Of a DNA stretch of 64,000 nt, positions 1-9,601 are shown in pieces. Numbering within the stretch: the first letter of the stretch is position 1; each line of letters begins with the position of its first letter. Source of the stretch: Epichloe hybrida. Lineage: Eukaryota > Ascomycota > Sordariomycetes > Hypocreales > Clavicipitaceae. Location: the NCBI GenBank assembly GCA_019022495.1, contig JAFEKR010000021.1, forward strand, positions 558,001 to 622,000, given 5' to 3'. The position numbers were made by a program, and so were the translations under genes. Below the pieces are notes generated by a model, which saw only the letters and a program-made list of their open reading frames with translations, made no database searches and was not told the origin of the DNA.

Positions 1-1968
1 CTAATAATTAGTAAACATAGCCTCTAAAGGGTCTCCTTATTAGTACTAAAGGTATTAGGAGGACTTCTTATTTAATTCTATAATAGTAATTACCTTACAG
101 AGGTCTCTAGTAAGACTCTTAAAGCCTATGGAGTATATGTATTTCACTATTTAATATTTAGGCACCCTAGCTACAGCATTTAAGGCCTACTTATAGAGTT
201 TAGTATTTACTATCTTAGTAAGGTATAGGCCTTTGTAAATCTTCTTAAGGGTTAATAATATAATCTTAAGGTAATTAAGCTTGCTTTTATTAGGGTTCTT
301 CTTAATTATGCTCTTTAGTATTATACTACTTTACTTATAGTAATAGAATTACTAGTTACTTTCTATCTTAAAGCACTAACGAATATAAGCAATTATCTCT
401 TAATAGGAATAGTTATTCCTAAAGAGGTAATTAAGGTAATATTACTTAGCATTACCTATTAATATAATACGGAAAGCCTTCTAATAATATATTTAAGGAA
501 GGTTAATTCTATTACACTTATTTTTAAAGAGCGTTATCTTTAGCATTAAGAAGTTATATAGCTTTCCACTATAGCGGTTACTATCCTTATATATCTTCGT
601 AAGCTCCGAGATTTTCTTTATAATTTAATCTTCGGAGGGGAATTACTATAAAGGCATAATTTATTATAAATAATAGTCCACTAGTTATTCTTAATAATGA
701 TTATCTAGATAGAGCTATTAATATAATAAGGATTGTTACAGGGGTTCTTATGAGGGTTTAAGTAATCTCTAGGGTTAGGGAAGGTTGATTTCTAGGGTAG
801 GTTATTGGGGCTATTAATATTAAGGTTCTAGGGGTTTGGAAGATTATAGTCTTTCTTGTAATCTTTCCTATAACTAAAGGGGCATTAAGGTTTAATTAAG
901 CACTTCCTTAAGTAATACTAGGATTGAATATCCTAGGCCTTGCCTAATAAGGACGCTATAATCTTGTAAAGAATTATGTAATTCTCTAACAACATCCTTA
1001 GATGCCCTTTTGAAGGTATCTTTAGACTAGCCTTTAAAGTCTTCTTAGAATAATTCCTATAGGTTATTATCTCTCTAACCTTAATATTCACTTAGGTTAA
1101 TAAATCTTATAATCTAGTTATTAAGCTTGAGCTATGTAGTAGTCTCTAGATCTAGCTTAACAGATTCTTTCTAGTTATATAAGAATTTATAAGTAAGCTA
1201 TTGAAGGCGTAGGGGTAATTCATGCCTTTAAGGTCTCTCGGGGGTGATGATTAAAGCCTTGCTATCACTAGCAGCTCTTCCTCTTGTGGAAGGTCTAGAT
1301 TCCTTTGCCATTTTTAACTATTAAAGGAAAGAGCAGTAATAGGAGTAAATTAATAGGGATAAAGAAAGTAATAGAAGTGTTAAAAGTAGGCAAAAGCAAC
1401 GAGAAAAATAATAAGGAATTAACAGGAATTACCTTTCCTGTTTTTTGTAAAAAGAATGGAAGGAGGTAATCTCTCTTTCTTACTAATAAGCACAGGGCAA
1501 ATAGCACTAATAATAAAGGGGGCAAAAACAAGCCGTAAATGCTTATACAAACAGATTAAAGGTCTGTCAGATAAAGGGAATATTTATAGAGAAGTTATAA
1601 ATGTGTTAGCTAGCTTAGCTAAGGTTATTTAACGTTAGGTTCGAAATAAATACCTCATAGCAATAGATTCAGTTGTTTAGTTAGTTTTCTCGTAATAGAT
1701 AATAAAATCGACAATTAACAATAATATCCTAGATAGATATAACAAAGTTATATCCCTAAGCCTAAGGGTTAATAAATCAATTCCTTAGAAGCCTAATAAG
1801 CCTATAACTAGGATTCTAGTCTCTTCCTTTAGCACACTTATATAGTTATGCCTCTTTACTATAATAACTATTATAGCATAATAAGGGGTAGTAGCAGTAG
1901 CGTCTGTAAAAATGTCTTTTCTTATAATACTTAGCTTATTTATAGTTATGAAGTTAACCACTAATCAG
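1..1968 (-). mobile_element. Partial Ty1/Copia retrotransposon, internal region (copy A2), RIP-degraded
   Basis: This is the internal part of a Copia element read on the minus strand, with its downstream part beyond the left window edge. Its reverse complement runs collinear with 50726 to about 52850 of the Copia element A. Examples are the block at 1660-1800 against 50880-51040, and the first 65 bases against about 52795-52860. It would cover the leader and gag, ending near the gag zinc-knuckle region. No long reading frame survives; the only one of note is a hydrophobic 78-codon stretch at 1295-1531, which I regard as an artefact. The sequence is AT-rich and stop-rich, as expected after RIP. 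Confidence 0.8.
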
Positions 1969-2225
1969 TGTTAGATGCACCAAGGTCCTACGTAGGTAAT
2001 AAATCCCGTATAAATGAAGTTAATAATAGATAGTTAGCTAGCTAGGAAAGAGGGAGAAGAGAGGGAAAGTCTAGATGCTAGAAAAGTAGGCGAAATCCGT
2101 ATGTGGGGCATAAAAGGGGGTGGCGAATTAATGCAGCCAATCGCATTGCGTGCATCGCGCCGGACCCACAATTCGGTCTAGTCTTTGGCCACGATTGAAC
2201 CGATGAAGATCCGAAGGAATCAACA
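1969..2225 (-). repeat. Copia LTR (5' LTR of the minus-strand copy A2)
   Basis: This 257-bp block is the reverse complement of the 256-bp LTRs at 50470-50725 and 56937-57192. It has TG..CA ends: TGTTAGATGC at the left and GGAATCAACA at the right. It keeps more G and C than the internal region, for instance the stretch at 2125-2185. Because the element is inverted, this is its upstream LTR. The base block TTATA at 2226-2230 is the expected target duplication, but its partner lies outside the window. Confidence 0.85.
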
Positions 2226-3264
2226 TTATAAGTATTTATAGAAGACTTTATCTAAGAGTGGATAGTAGGATATAGTAAGTATACTATAGTAAAATACTTA
2301 GAAAAGCTATATTATAAGTATTAACCCTTATTATAGTGTGTGTTAAGCATATCCTAGGTAACTTACTTAGCCTATTTACCTCCCTTCTTATTACCTAACT
2401 TATAGTGTCTTATAGACTTTCTAGAGCTTTATTAAGTCCCTAATATACCTATAGAGTAAATATCTATTATTAGCGTGTCCTTATTCTATATCTTAGCCTT
2501 ATTATAGCTAGGCGTTGTATTACCTTATTTCTATGTATAGTGTTTTTCCTTTAGTTAATAGGACTTAATATCTAGCGTAATACTTTAATAGCAAGCTATT
2601 ACTACTAAGTAGTTAGCCTAGGGTATATCTTACCTAATACTATAGTCCCTTATTTACTTATTAAGCGCTATATATAACTTAGATAACTTTACTAAGTTTA
2701 CTTACCTAAGCCCCCTAGCTAAGGCTAACTTCTATTTAAAGTAAATATAAAAGTTACTAAACCTCTTATTCTATTATTATATTAACTAGTTAAGTTCTAT
2801 AATAGCTATTTCCTATTAGTAAGGGTTATTAAACATTTCCCTTAGGTAATTAAGAAGCTAAGATAAATAAAAGTTCTTAAGGTAACCTTTCTTAAAGAAA
2901 GGTATAACTTATACCTAGACCTTAGCTAATAGGTTCTAGTAAATAAAGCACTACTAATCCTAATTACTACTAATAAACTCCTTATTTACTAGGAGCTTAT
3001 AAGTTATAAGGCCCTTCTAGGCTATAAATAAGACCCTATTCCTATTAAAAAGGGAACTTATTAGTAAGGGTTTTTGCTTAATTTAAGTTAGTATAAGTAC
3101 TATATTCTATATATAAGCTAAGTACTAGATCTATTCCGCCTACTATTTTACCTGTTATTATAAGCGTGTTAACTTATTAGTGCCTATTATATCTAGTAGT
3201 AATAGTATATTTACGGGCTAGGTTATTTCTATAGTAAAGAATAATATATATTAGGAACTAGCCT
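2226..3264 (-). mobile_element. Gypsy-type gag relic (element E), interrupted by Copia A2
   Basis: This is AT-rich, stop-rich DNA with no open frame. The stretch around 2790-2960 resembles 44400-44600 of the minus-strand Gypsy element B; both contain an AGTTAAGTTCTATAA block followed by a block reading ATAGGTTCTAGTAAATAAA. I therefore read it as gag of a related Ty3/Gypsy element on the minus strand. Copia A2 appears to have inserted into it, because the Copia LTR ends abruptly at 2225. Assignment rests on short visual matches only. Confidence 0.5.
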
Positions 3265-3484
3265 TGTAGCTACTATATATAAGCGTTTAGAATAAGAATA
3301 TTATTCTTATAGAAGGAAAGAAAAGCTTTACTAAGCATTACATAGCATCCAAATATATATCCCTTTATATGCAATCCGTGCGTAGTCTACGTAAAGCCCT
3401 AACCTCTCTGCCTAAAGTGCGCATACTTTCCGGAGCCTTCCTAGAGCTGGACTTGACCCGAGCTCATAGCTCGAGTCCATAACA
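3265..3484 (-). repeat. Probable Gypsy LTR (element E, 5' LTR on minus strand)
   Basis: On the minus strand the block begins TGTTATGGACTCGAG at 3484 and could end in CA at 3265. The beginning resembles the LTR of Gypsy B, which starts TGTTATGGACTAG. A TATA-like run (CATATAAAGGG on the minus strand, near 3364-3374) and a GC-rich core at 3373-3480 that escaped much of the RIP fit an LTR. The second LTR is not in the window, so the inner boundary is a guess. Confidence 0.45.
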
Positions 3485-3790
3485 CTTTCTTTAGATAATA
3501 AAGGTAAAGGACTTTATAAAGGGAGATACTTTAGAGGACTTATAGATAGCCTTATTTTCTATTTTTCTTTTCTTTCTTATATTATTAGCTAGATATATTA
3601 CTAGGGGTGGTGTTAAGAATTATAGCCTTACATTGTAGCCTTAGGTATCACATTATTAGATTCTTCGCTTAATAATATATTTTCCTATATTGCGTTTGTG
3701 ATTACGTTTGTTATTATAATTTATTAAAGGCTTTACTTAAAGACCTTAATTCACTGCTTATAAATTTAAAGCTATAATAGCTTCTCTTTC
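3485..3790. other. AT-rich transition between repeat block and gene island
   Basis: There is no coding signal. Base composition is still RIP-like up to about 3780 and becomes ordinary from about 3790. A TG..CA candidate end (TGTTAAG at 3612) is visible but has no partner. I cannot tell whether this is degraded element DNA or flanking genomic DNA. Confidence 0.5.
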
Positions 3791-4610
3791 GCCTTGTTGA
3801 ATTCCTAGATAGAAATTCCACATCATCTTCTCTTTTCATCGCTCTTTGCCACCAAATCCCTCCACAATTCTCAACACACTGCAGTGCAGACAAGTCCGTG
3901 GTGTTGGGGCCCGATGGTCCTTTTTAGCATATTCGGCAGCTCTACCAGAGACGGCGTTGCTTCGATACCTTGGTCCAACACATGATCGGTCTAGGCTTGG
4001 GTTGACTCGGGCAAAGCATGCTATTGACGGTCTTGCCAGCCGCGCAAGTCGTCGGCTCGTCAACGGACCAGGATGACGGCCACTGGTACGGACGACACTG
4101 CGTTCTTGATGATGACAACATGACAACATGACGTCTCTTTGGGGTACCACGATCGAGCAAGCCGACCATTTGCCTTGGCCTGGCCGATATACATCCAAAG
4201 GGCATGCTAGACGCGGCTGGGTGTCAGACACTTGGCTGGGTCAGACACGGGATGGGTCGTCCCGAGCCGTCGATTCAGTTCAGAGTGGGGTCGTATAAGT
4301 CTCAACCGCCCAGGCGGTAAGGAATTTTAGTCAAATGCTATGCGACATGGCATTCCAAAGGCGAAGATTGAATCCGTTTGCCAACCGTTCTGATGCTATT
4401 GTTCCCCAGGGAGCGACATGCGCGATTGGACAGCCGCAGGATCCTGCCGGTATGCAGTATGCATCAAGCACGGGGAGTCCATATCACGTAGTTCTCATGT
4501 TGTCTCTATGTCTGAACTCGGTGTTCTATCCACGGACTGGATCGCGGAAACATGTAGAACAACTCTATGAACTGACAGCAGCGTATATCTTAACCCATCA
4601 ACGCCATCAT
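3791..4610. other. Intergenic region, no supported gene
   Basis: Composition is that of unique genomic DNA. Short open frames exist on both strands, but they overlap each other and show no recognisable domain. I see no convincing gene. Confidence 0.5.
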
Positions 4611-4613
4611 GGA

Positions 4614-4628
4614 TTTATATATTTAAAC
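4614..4628 (+). promoter_or_regulatory. Candidate TATA element of the repeat-peptide gene
   Basis: A TATATATTTAAA-type run lies about 150 bases upstream of the ATG at 4774. It is followed by a pyrimidine-rich leader (CTCTCTTTCTCTTTTT near 4700), a usual fungal promoter and start-site arrangement. Confidence 0.45.
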
Positions 4629-4773
4629 CCAGAGAATCTCCTCCTTGTTCAGCTCTGATTCCTTCCATCAATTACTTCGCCATCTTCCGCCATCAACCAA
4701 TCTCTCTTTCTCTTTTTGAACAAAAACTTGAAAGTTCCCCAACACCAAACGTCGAATCTCTCCATCCTCCGCA

Positions 4774-5747
4774 ATGAAGTTCAGTGGTGTACTCTTGCTA
4801 TGCGGTGCCGTTGCCATGGCCGCTCCGACTTCTGTACGTGCTGAACATGTTTCAACGCAGCAAAGTTACTTACCAACTCACCCCTTTTCTAGGGCAACAT
4901 GAGGGCCATTGCTCGCGATAGCAAGGACTCTGAGAACAGTGGTTCCATTGTGGACCAATTTCAAGACACGGCAGGTGACGTTCTGGACGGCGCCGAAAGT
5001 GTGGTTGGCCTAGTACGTGCTGAACACGACGAGTCAAAGTTCCGTAAACTCTGACTGACCCCTATTCTAGGATGAAAAGAGGGCCATTGCTCGCGATGAC
5101 AAGGGCTCCAAGAATGATGGTACTATTTTGGACCAAATTCTGAATGCCGCGCGGGACACATTCGCAGGTGGGATTGGCCTGGTACGTGCTGCACACGACG
5201 AGTCAAAGTTCCGTAAAAAACTCTGACTGACCCCTATTCCAGGATGGAAAGAGGGCCATCGCTCGCGATGACAAGGGCTCCGGGAAGAGTGATACCATTG
5301 TGGACCAGTTCCAGGACTCGGCATCTGATGTTCTGGATGGCGTCGAAAATGTAGTTGGCCTGGTACGTGCTGGACATATTTCCGACGAGACAAAGTTGCG
5401 TGAACTACGACTAACCCCTATTCTAGGATGAAAAGAGGGTCATTGCTCGCGATAGCAAGGGCTCCGGGAAGAGTGACACCATTGTGGACCAGTTCCAGGA
5501 CTCGGCATCTGATGTTCTAGATGGCGTCGAAAATGTAGTTGGCCTGGTACGTGCTAAACATATCTCCAACGAGGCAAAAGTTCCTTTACTCTGACTCACC
5601 CCTTTCTAGGATGAAAAGAGGGCCATTGCTGGCAACAGCAAGGGGTCCAAGAACGGTACCAACATCGTGGACCAGTTCCAGGAAACGGCATCTGAGGTTG
5701 TGGACAACGTCGAGGGCGTGTTTGGCCTGAACAAGAAAGAGGGATAG
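4774..5747 (+). CDS. Secreted Kex2-processed repeat protein with one repeat per exon (candidate new peptide precursor)
   Basis: Six exons: 4774-4833, 4893-5012, 5071-5181, 5243-5362, 5427-5546 and 5610-5747, giving 222 residues. Exon 1 (20 codons) is a signal peptide, MKFSGVLLLCGAVAMAAPTS. Exons 2-6 each encode one 37-45 residue module. Modules 2-5 open with DEKR or DGKR, a Lys-Arg site as used by the Golgi protease Kex2, followed by AIARD or a close variant; the first module has NMR instead. Each module then has a polar stretch (KGSGKSD) and a likely amphipathic segment (IVDQFQDSASDVLDGVENVV) before ending GL; the last ends NKKEG. All five introns are phase 0, 58-64 bp, and start GTACGTGCT or a near variant. 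Modules contain no Cys and no Tyr, unlike alpha-pheromone or ustiloxin-type precursors. It resembles the general architecture of Kex2-processed repeat proteins (KEPs); its function is unknown. Confidence 0.85.
4893..5747 (+). repeat. Tandem exon-intron duplication (five units of about 175-185 bp)
   Basis: The repeating unit is one exon of 111-120 bp (138 in the last) plus one intron of 58-64 bp. Exons 4 and 5 (5243-5362 and 5427-5546) differ at only about seven positions. Introns share the GTACGTGCT donor, an internal CTGACT/CGACTAACCCC block and a CTATTCTAG-type acceptor. The unit length is a multiple of three at the exon level, so gain, loss or skipping of a unit keeps the frame. Confidence 0.9.
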
Positions 5748-6421
5748 TTTAGCAAGCGGGCCATCCGGCATGGCGGCTGGGGCTCATTTGGCGCGATTGT
5801 GGCCCTCGCCGTGGCTACCGAGTGCGGCAACTAGTGGGATGCGAGGTCCGCTGGTACCGTATCTCGAGTAGCAACATCGGACATGTTGAATCCTTCGCAA
5901 ACCGGGGGGGGCGGTCCTTGTTTTGCCGGGTGGAAGCCGGGAGCTGCGACCGCCGTAGTCACCATTAGCAGTATCGTTATACACTGAATTTCCGATATCC
6001 ACTCGTGGCAGCGTGTTCGTGTCGTGTGTACGTGATGATCCTCTGTAACGGTCCACAAAGACCGGTTGCTATCTAACAGTCGACTACGCATTTACTTTGT
6101 CCCCCTGCCGCTTGCCGATGTATCCTTTAGGAGGTGTGCCATGGAATGACGTTTAGCGTCTAATCAAAATCAGTCAAGGTCAATCAAATTAATCCATCTC
6201 CTAATAATCATCTAAATTCAAAGCAAGATAATCCGTCGCGAGAGTACCGTTTTCATACCGCACGGGAACCTCTTGTTTCTCCATGGTTCTCCCACAAACA
6301 AATCGTACTCGTTCCTCTGAGTTGAGATTTCCGTCTTCCTAATCAGGGAGTATAGCTGACGCAAGAACCAGACATGTACCTGGACGATGCCGTCCTAATT
6401 TCAAGTCGAAGCCACAATGAT
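5748..6421. other. Intergenic region downstream of the repeat-peptide gene
   Basis: Overlapping short open frames are present on the minus strand at 5784-6091, but none has recognisable features. A C-run at 5910-5915 is the only low-complexity spot. I see no gene here. Confidence 0.5.
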
Positions 6422-6766
6422 TCACAGCATAGCACTAGTATTCGCCAAGAAACCCTCATACCGTGTTGAGATCCAAGTAAAGCTTCCATCTTCCGTGTGG
6501 CCATTCTGATACGGACTCCAAGATACAATCTCCGGATCCCTCCCCCACCCCCCAATCGTCCAAGCAGCAATCTCCTGATCAGCAAACGCATGTTTCAAAA
6601 TTTCGTCGTTTCCCGTCAGAGGTGCCGTGGTGCTAGCACAAAATCTACGACTCTCATCTTGAGAAGAACTGGCATCGGTGCTAATGTCACTGCAACAAGG
6701 AGTTGTCCCGCGATCACGGCTCTCAGGAGATTGCGTCTGATCGAGAGGCACTGTGTTATATTTCAT
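6422..6766 (-). CDS. Small hypothetical protein, weak support
   Basis: An ATG at 6766 opens a frame of 114 residues, ending LANTSAML. The second half (FADQEIAAWTIGGWGRDP and onward) has a protein-like composition with several Trp and Gly, whereas the first half is Ser/Asp-rich and unremarkable. No domain, signal peptide or membrane segment is recognised. It could equally be the last exon of a gene with an upstream intron, or chance. There is no partner gene nearby to suggest a role. Confidence 0.3.
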   Translation of the reverse strand: MKYNTVPLDQTQSPESRDRGTTPCCSDISTDASSSQDESRRFCASTTAPLTGNDEILKHAFADQEIAAWTIGGWGRDPEIVSWSPYQNGHTEDGSFTWISTRYEGFLANTSAML

Positions 6767-7498
6767 CTTCACGCAGGCAGGCTCAACTGCCGGTCTCCCT
6801 GTAGCATATACAGCACGGTGTCACCTTTGACTTGAACTATTCAAGTGAACAGATGTGTTCGAGGCTACACTCTTTTTATATCTATCCATCCTTTGAGGAT
6901 GAGGCTCCCCAGCCTGCGTTTGGGGCCTCCGTTTGGGGCCTCCGTTTGGGGCCTCCGTTTTGGAAGAAGCACGACTTCTCGCAACGGCAGCCCGGGGGCC
7001 TCGAAGGCGCTGATCATGACATCTGACTTGGCTGTGATTGCTCCCGTCGGACGAAACTAGTTGATCGAGGCATGTTGGACAGTCAGCCGAATCCACATGC
7101 AAGACCGATCGAAGGCCAGATTGTGACGATTCTGAGTAAGACGAGCATCTCATGTCTTGAACAAAAGCATCGTCCCGGGGGTAAGTGATGGGCTGTGGGT
7201 GGTGCAGCACGACACACTTGTAACGCGGATGAGCACCCGACGGGCCTTTTTGATCGCGATTGGTGCCTCGCTCGGAGAATTTGGTCCCTTGGCTTACTGT
7301 GTCACCCGCATTCAGGCAACGGCCGTGGTGTTGCCGTCCGTGTGCCACCGCTGCTGACAACACGTGATGCCAACAACGTGCATGTCATATGTTGACTTTC
7401 CCAAAGTGCGTCGCACAATCATGATTATTAACATCTACCGTCCTGCTCTATTCGAGGCCCAGTCGGCTGCTCCTCACCATTTCCTTCTCGCAATTGCC
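6767..7498. other. Intergenic region with 13-bp tandem repeat
   Basis: A minus-strand frame spans 6821-7363, but its composition (Arg/Ser/His-rich, crossing the repeat at 6918) does not look like a real protein. The stretch probably holds the promoter of the gene starting at 7499. I see no gene. Confidence 0.45.
6918..6961. repeat. 13-bp minisatellite, about 3.4 copies
   Basis: The unit GTTTGGGGCCTCC occurs three times in exact tandem at 6918-6956, followed by GTTTT. Confidence 0.85.
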
Positions 7499-8472
7499 AT
7501 GCCGCCCGTTCAACTCCGCTTGGAAGACCCAGGTGCGCCCGACTTCGCGCCGCGGGTCATCGAGATACTCAATTCGACTCTGCCCGTCGACGGTGCAAAG
7601 ACACCTGCCGAAGCCGCCGCGGCACTTGACGCCCTGTTCCGTGACAACTACGTAGAAGCCGATGGCGCAGACGGATTCCTGTGGTGGTTCTGGGACCTGA
7701 TCCATGATTTGTCGCGCCAAGTCCCATACAACAGCCCCGAGGCCGAGAGACTGGCAAGCACGCTTCAGGCGCTGCACCATCTCCCAACCAGATCCGTGAG
7801 ACTCGGCGACTCTTGGGGTGCCGGGAGCACCGTGGAGCTGTGGCAGGACTTGCCCTTCTTTGGCGCCACCTATCGCGAGGCCATGGACAATGGTAACGCT
7901 CCCCCTTCTCGCCAACTCGCACGCGTCCACCGTTGCTGACCATGGCTCCTTTGCGCGCAGACCCCAGAGCACCAAATGAGGAGGCAAGGAGAGAGCGGTT
8001 CGTGAACCTGCAAGCTCACGCCGCGAGAGTGGCAGGTCTGGGACTCATCAAGGTGGACGCATGGTCCTCGTGGGCGCTGTGGACCCTGGTCGAAGCGCTC
8101 GAAGGTTCCATGACGCCAGTCAGAGGTGCTCCAGATGAGATCAACGAGGATCCGGCTGCGGCTGAAGACATCTCCTACAAGGTGAAGAGCGCCGCGGCAT
8201 GGATCATCTTCGCGGGCAATCGTCTGTATGGACGAGACGAGGAGGTCGTTGGTGCCACGGCCGGTCCACTCTGGAGACTCGACAAGAAGGAAGCGGTCAA
8301 GTTACACAGGAAGACGAAGGGGACAGATGGTTATTGCCCGGAGCGCTGGAATCTGTGGAAGCAGAGATTCGCGCGTATAAGGGACACGGACAAATTAGAG
8401 GCAGATGTTCGGAACGAGGCGGGCCATGCGCTTGCTGCAATGGAGGTGGTGGAGAAATTGCATAATACCTAG
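7499..8472 (+). CDS. DUF3632-type fungal protein of unknown function
   Basis: Two exons, 7499-7892 and 7961-8472, give 301 residues. The 68-bp intron (GTAACG..GCGCAG) is phase 1 and restores an Asp codon across the junction. Start MPPVQLRL was chosen because the sequence further upstream is not protein-like. The middle and C-terminal parts are helical and Trp/Ala-rich (FLWWFWDLIHDL, AWSSWALWTLVEAL, AAAWIIFAGNRLY), the look of the Pezizomycotina-restricted DUF3632 family, whose function is unknown. There is no signal peptide or membrane segment, so it is probably cytosolic. The family call rests on pattern memory, not a search. The next gene lies 562 bp downstream on the same strand. Confidence 0.75.
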
Positions 8473-9034
8473 AAAGGGAGTGGACGGAAAGGACAAGACG
8501 GTCAACGTTATTCGCTGAATAGATGGGTACAATGTACCGCGTCCGTCCTGGTGGCCACTCGTGCAGGGCAGGGGAGGCAAGACAAGGCCTGTGATTCCAA
8601 TCATCTCTGTTGCCAGGGGGTGCAAGGGGCCTCGGGATGTTTGGCGGAGGGATGACTCGGAGATCCACCGTCCAACTGCGCCTTCAGCGGCTAAAATCAA
8701 GTGGGAATAAGGCCAAGCTGAAGCGAGGGCGACCTCATGTCCATTAATAGCTGCTGGTTTGGTCACGGCCTTGAGTGCCATGGGTGGCGCGAGGCGGCAT
8801 TTTCTCTTCCAATTGGTTCCTGCTTTTTTTGTTTCTAGCTTGATCCCCGAACAACAACTTGAACCAGAGAGGTCGTTCTCTTCTTCAGCTCCAGCTATGC
8901 GTCCGGGCGGCAAAAAAAGGCTGTGCCTCAGAAGCCATATAAGCCCATGATGTTTGCGCCTTCTTTCTCCCCAGCACGACAACTCATTCTTGAAAAGTCG
9001 TTCCTGCATTCATTTGACGCGGCTGTCATCCGTC
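8473..9034. other. Intergenic region
   Basis: Overlapping minus-strand frames at 8297-9009 lie antisense to neighbouring exons and show no domain. A CATATAAGCC TATA-like site at 8937-8946, about 95 bases before the ATG at 9035, probably serves the next gene. Confidence 0.5.
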
Positions 9035-9577
9035 ATGCTCTCCAGCAAATCTAGCCACAAGAGAAAACAAGGCTCTAGCGGGGAACCAAGTCGGAAGGAC
9101 AGCAGCAAGACGGGAACCCCCCACGACACAGGCGACAACTATTCGACAATATATCTGACGCTGTTTGTGTTTCGAGGACGGCCTGACATGTACTATAAAC
9201 GCCATGTTCTCATTTACTTTACATCGCCTGAAAAGCCCAACTTCCACAAGACTGTCCACGCACAACGTGACACTGACGCAAGCCCCTGGGCACTTGACCA
9301 AATCCACAGCCAGGTGGATTGGTCTATGAGCATCAACTACCTCAGCCATGTTAACGCGGGGGCTGTCCGGGTATGTAAGGGTGAAGAGATGATGCCGGTG
9401 AACATTGTTGCCGCCACTCCGGTGCAGGGACGAGAACACGACAGCGGCTGGAATTGCCAGAATTTTTTGCTTGAGGGTCTGCAGGAGATTGCGAACTGCG
9501 GGTTACAGACACAAGAGTGGTACGAGTCCGTCGCAGGGGAACTCATGGACAAATTGTTGGACGGAGCGGTTGGTTGA
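9035..9577 (+). CDS. Conserved fungal hypothetical protein, single exon
   Basis: 180 residues with no intron. The first 30 residues are Ser/Lys-rich and probably disordered (SSKSSHKRKQGSSGEPSRKD). A compact domain follows, with YSTIYLTLFVFRGRPDMYYK, a TVHAQRDTDASPWALDQIH segment, SINYLSHVNAGAV and GWNCQNFLLEGLQEI. This pattern looks like a small uncharacterised family seen in many ascomycetes; I cannot name a function. An upstream in-frame start at 8954 would add 27 residues, but the ATG at 9035 is preferred because the extra part is low quality. The convergent APH-like gene ends only 24 bp away, so their 3' untranslated regions must overlap. Confidence 0.7.
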   Translation: MLSSKSSHKRKQGSSGEPSRKDSSKTGTPHDTGDNYSTIYLTLFVFRGRPDMYYKRHVLIYFTSPEKPNFHKTVHAQRDTDASPWALDQIHSQVDWSMSINYLSHVNAGAVRVCKGEEMMPVNIVAATPVQGREHDSGWNCQNFLLEGLQEIANCGLQTQEWYESVAGELMDKLLDGAVG

Positions 9578-9601
9578 TCAATGTTGGGTTGATTTTCATC
9601 A

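Noticed and set aside
1295..1531. 78-codon hydrophobic minus-strand frame
   Set aside because: It lies inside the Copia A2 internal region and its Leu/Phe/Pro-rich make-up follows from C-to-T type mutation of element DNA.
4774..5747. Repeat-peptide gene as a ustiloxin-type (dikaritin) or alpha-pheromone precursor
   Set aside because: Dikaritin cores need Tyr and a UstY/DUF3328 partner, and alpha-pheromones have Trp-Cys type short peptides; the modules have neither and no partner gene is in the window.
6821..7363. 180-codon minus-strand frame
   Set aside because: Arg/Ser/His-rich composition, spans the 13-bp minisatellite, no recognisable feature.
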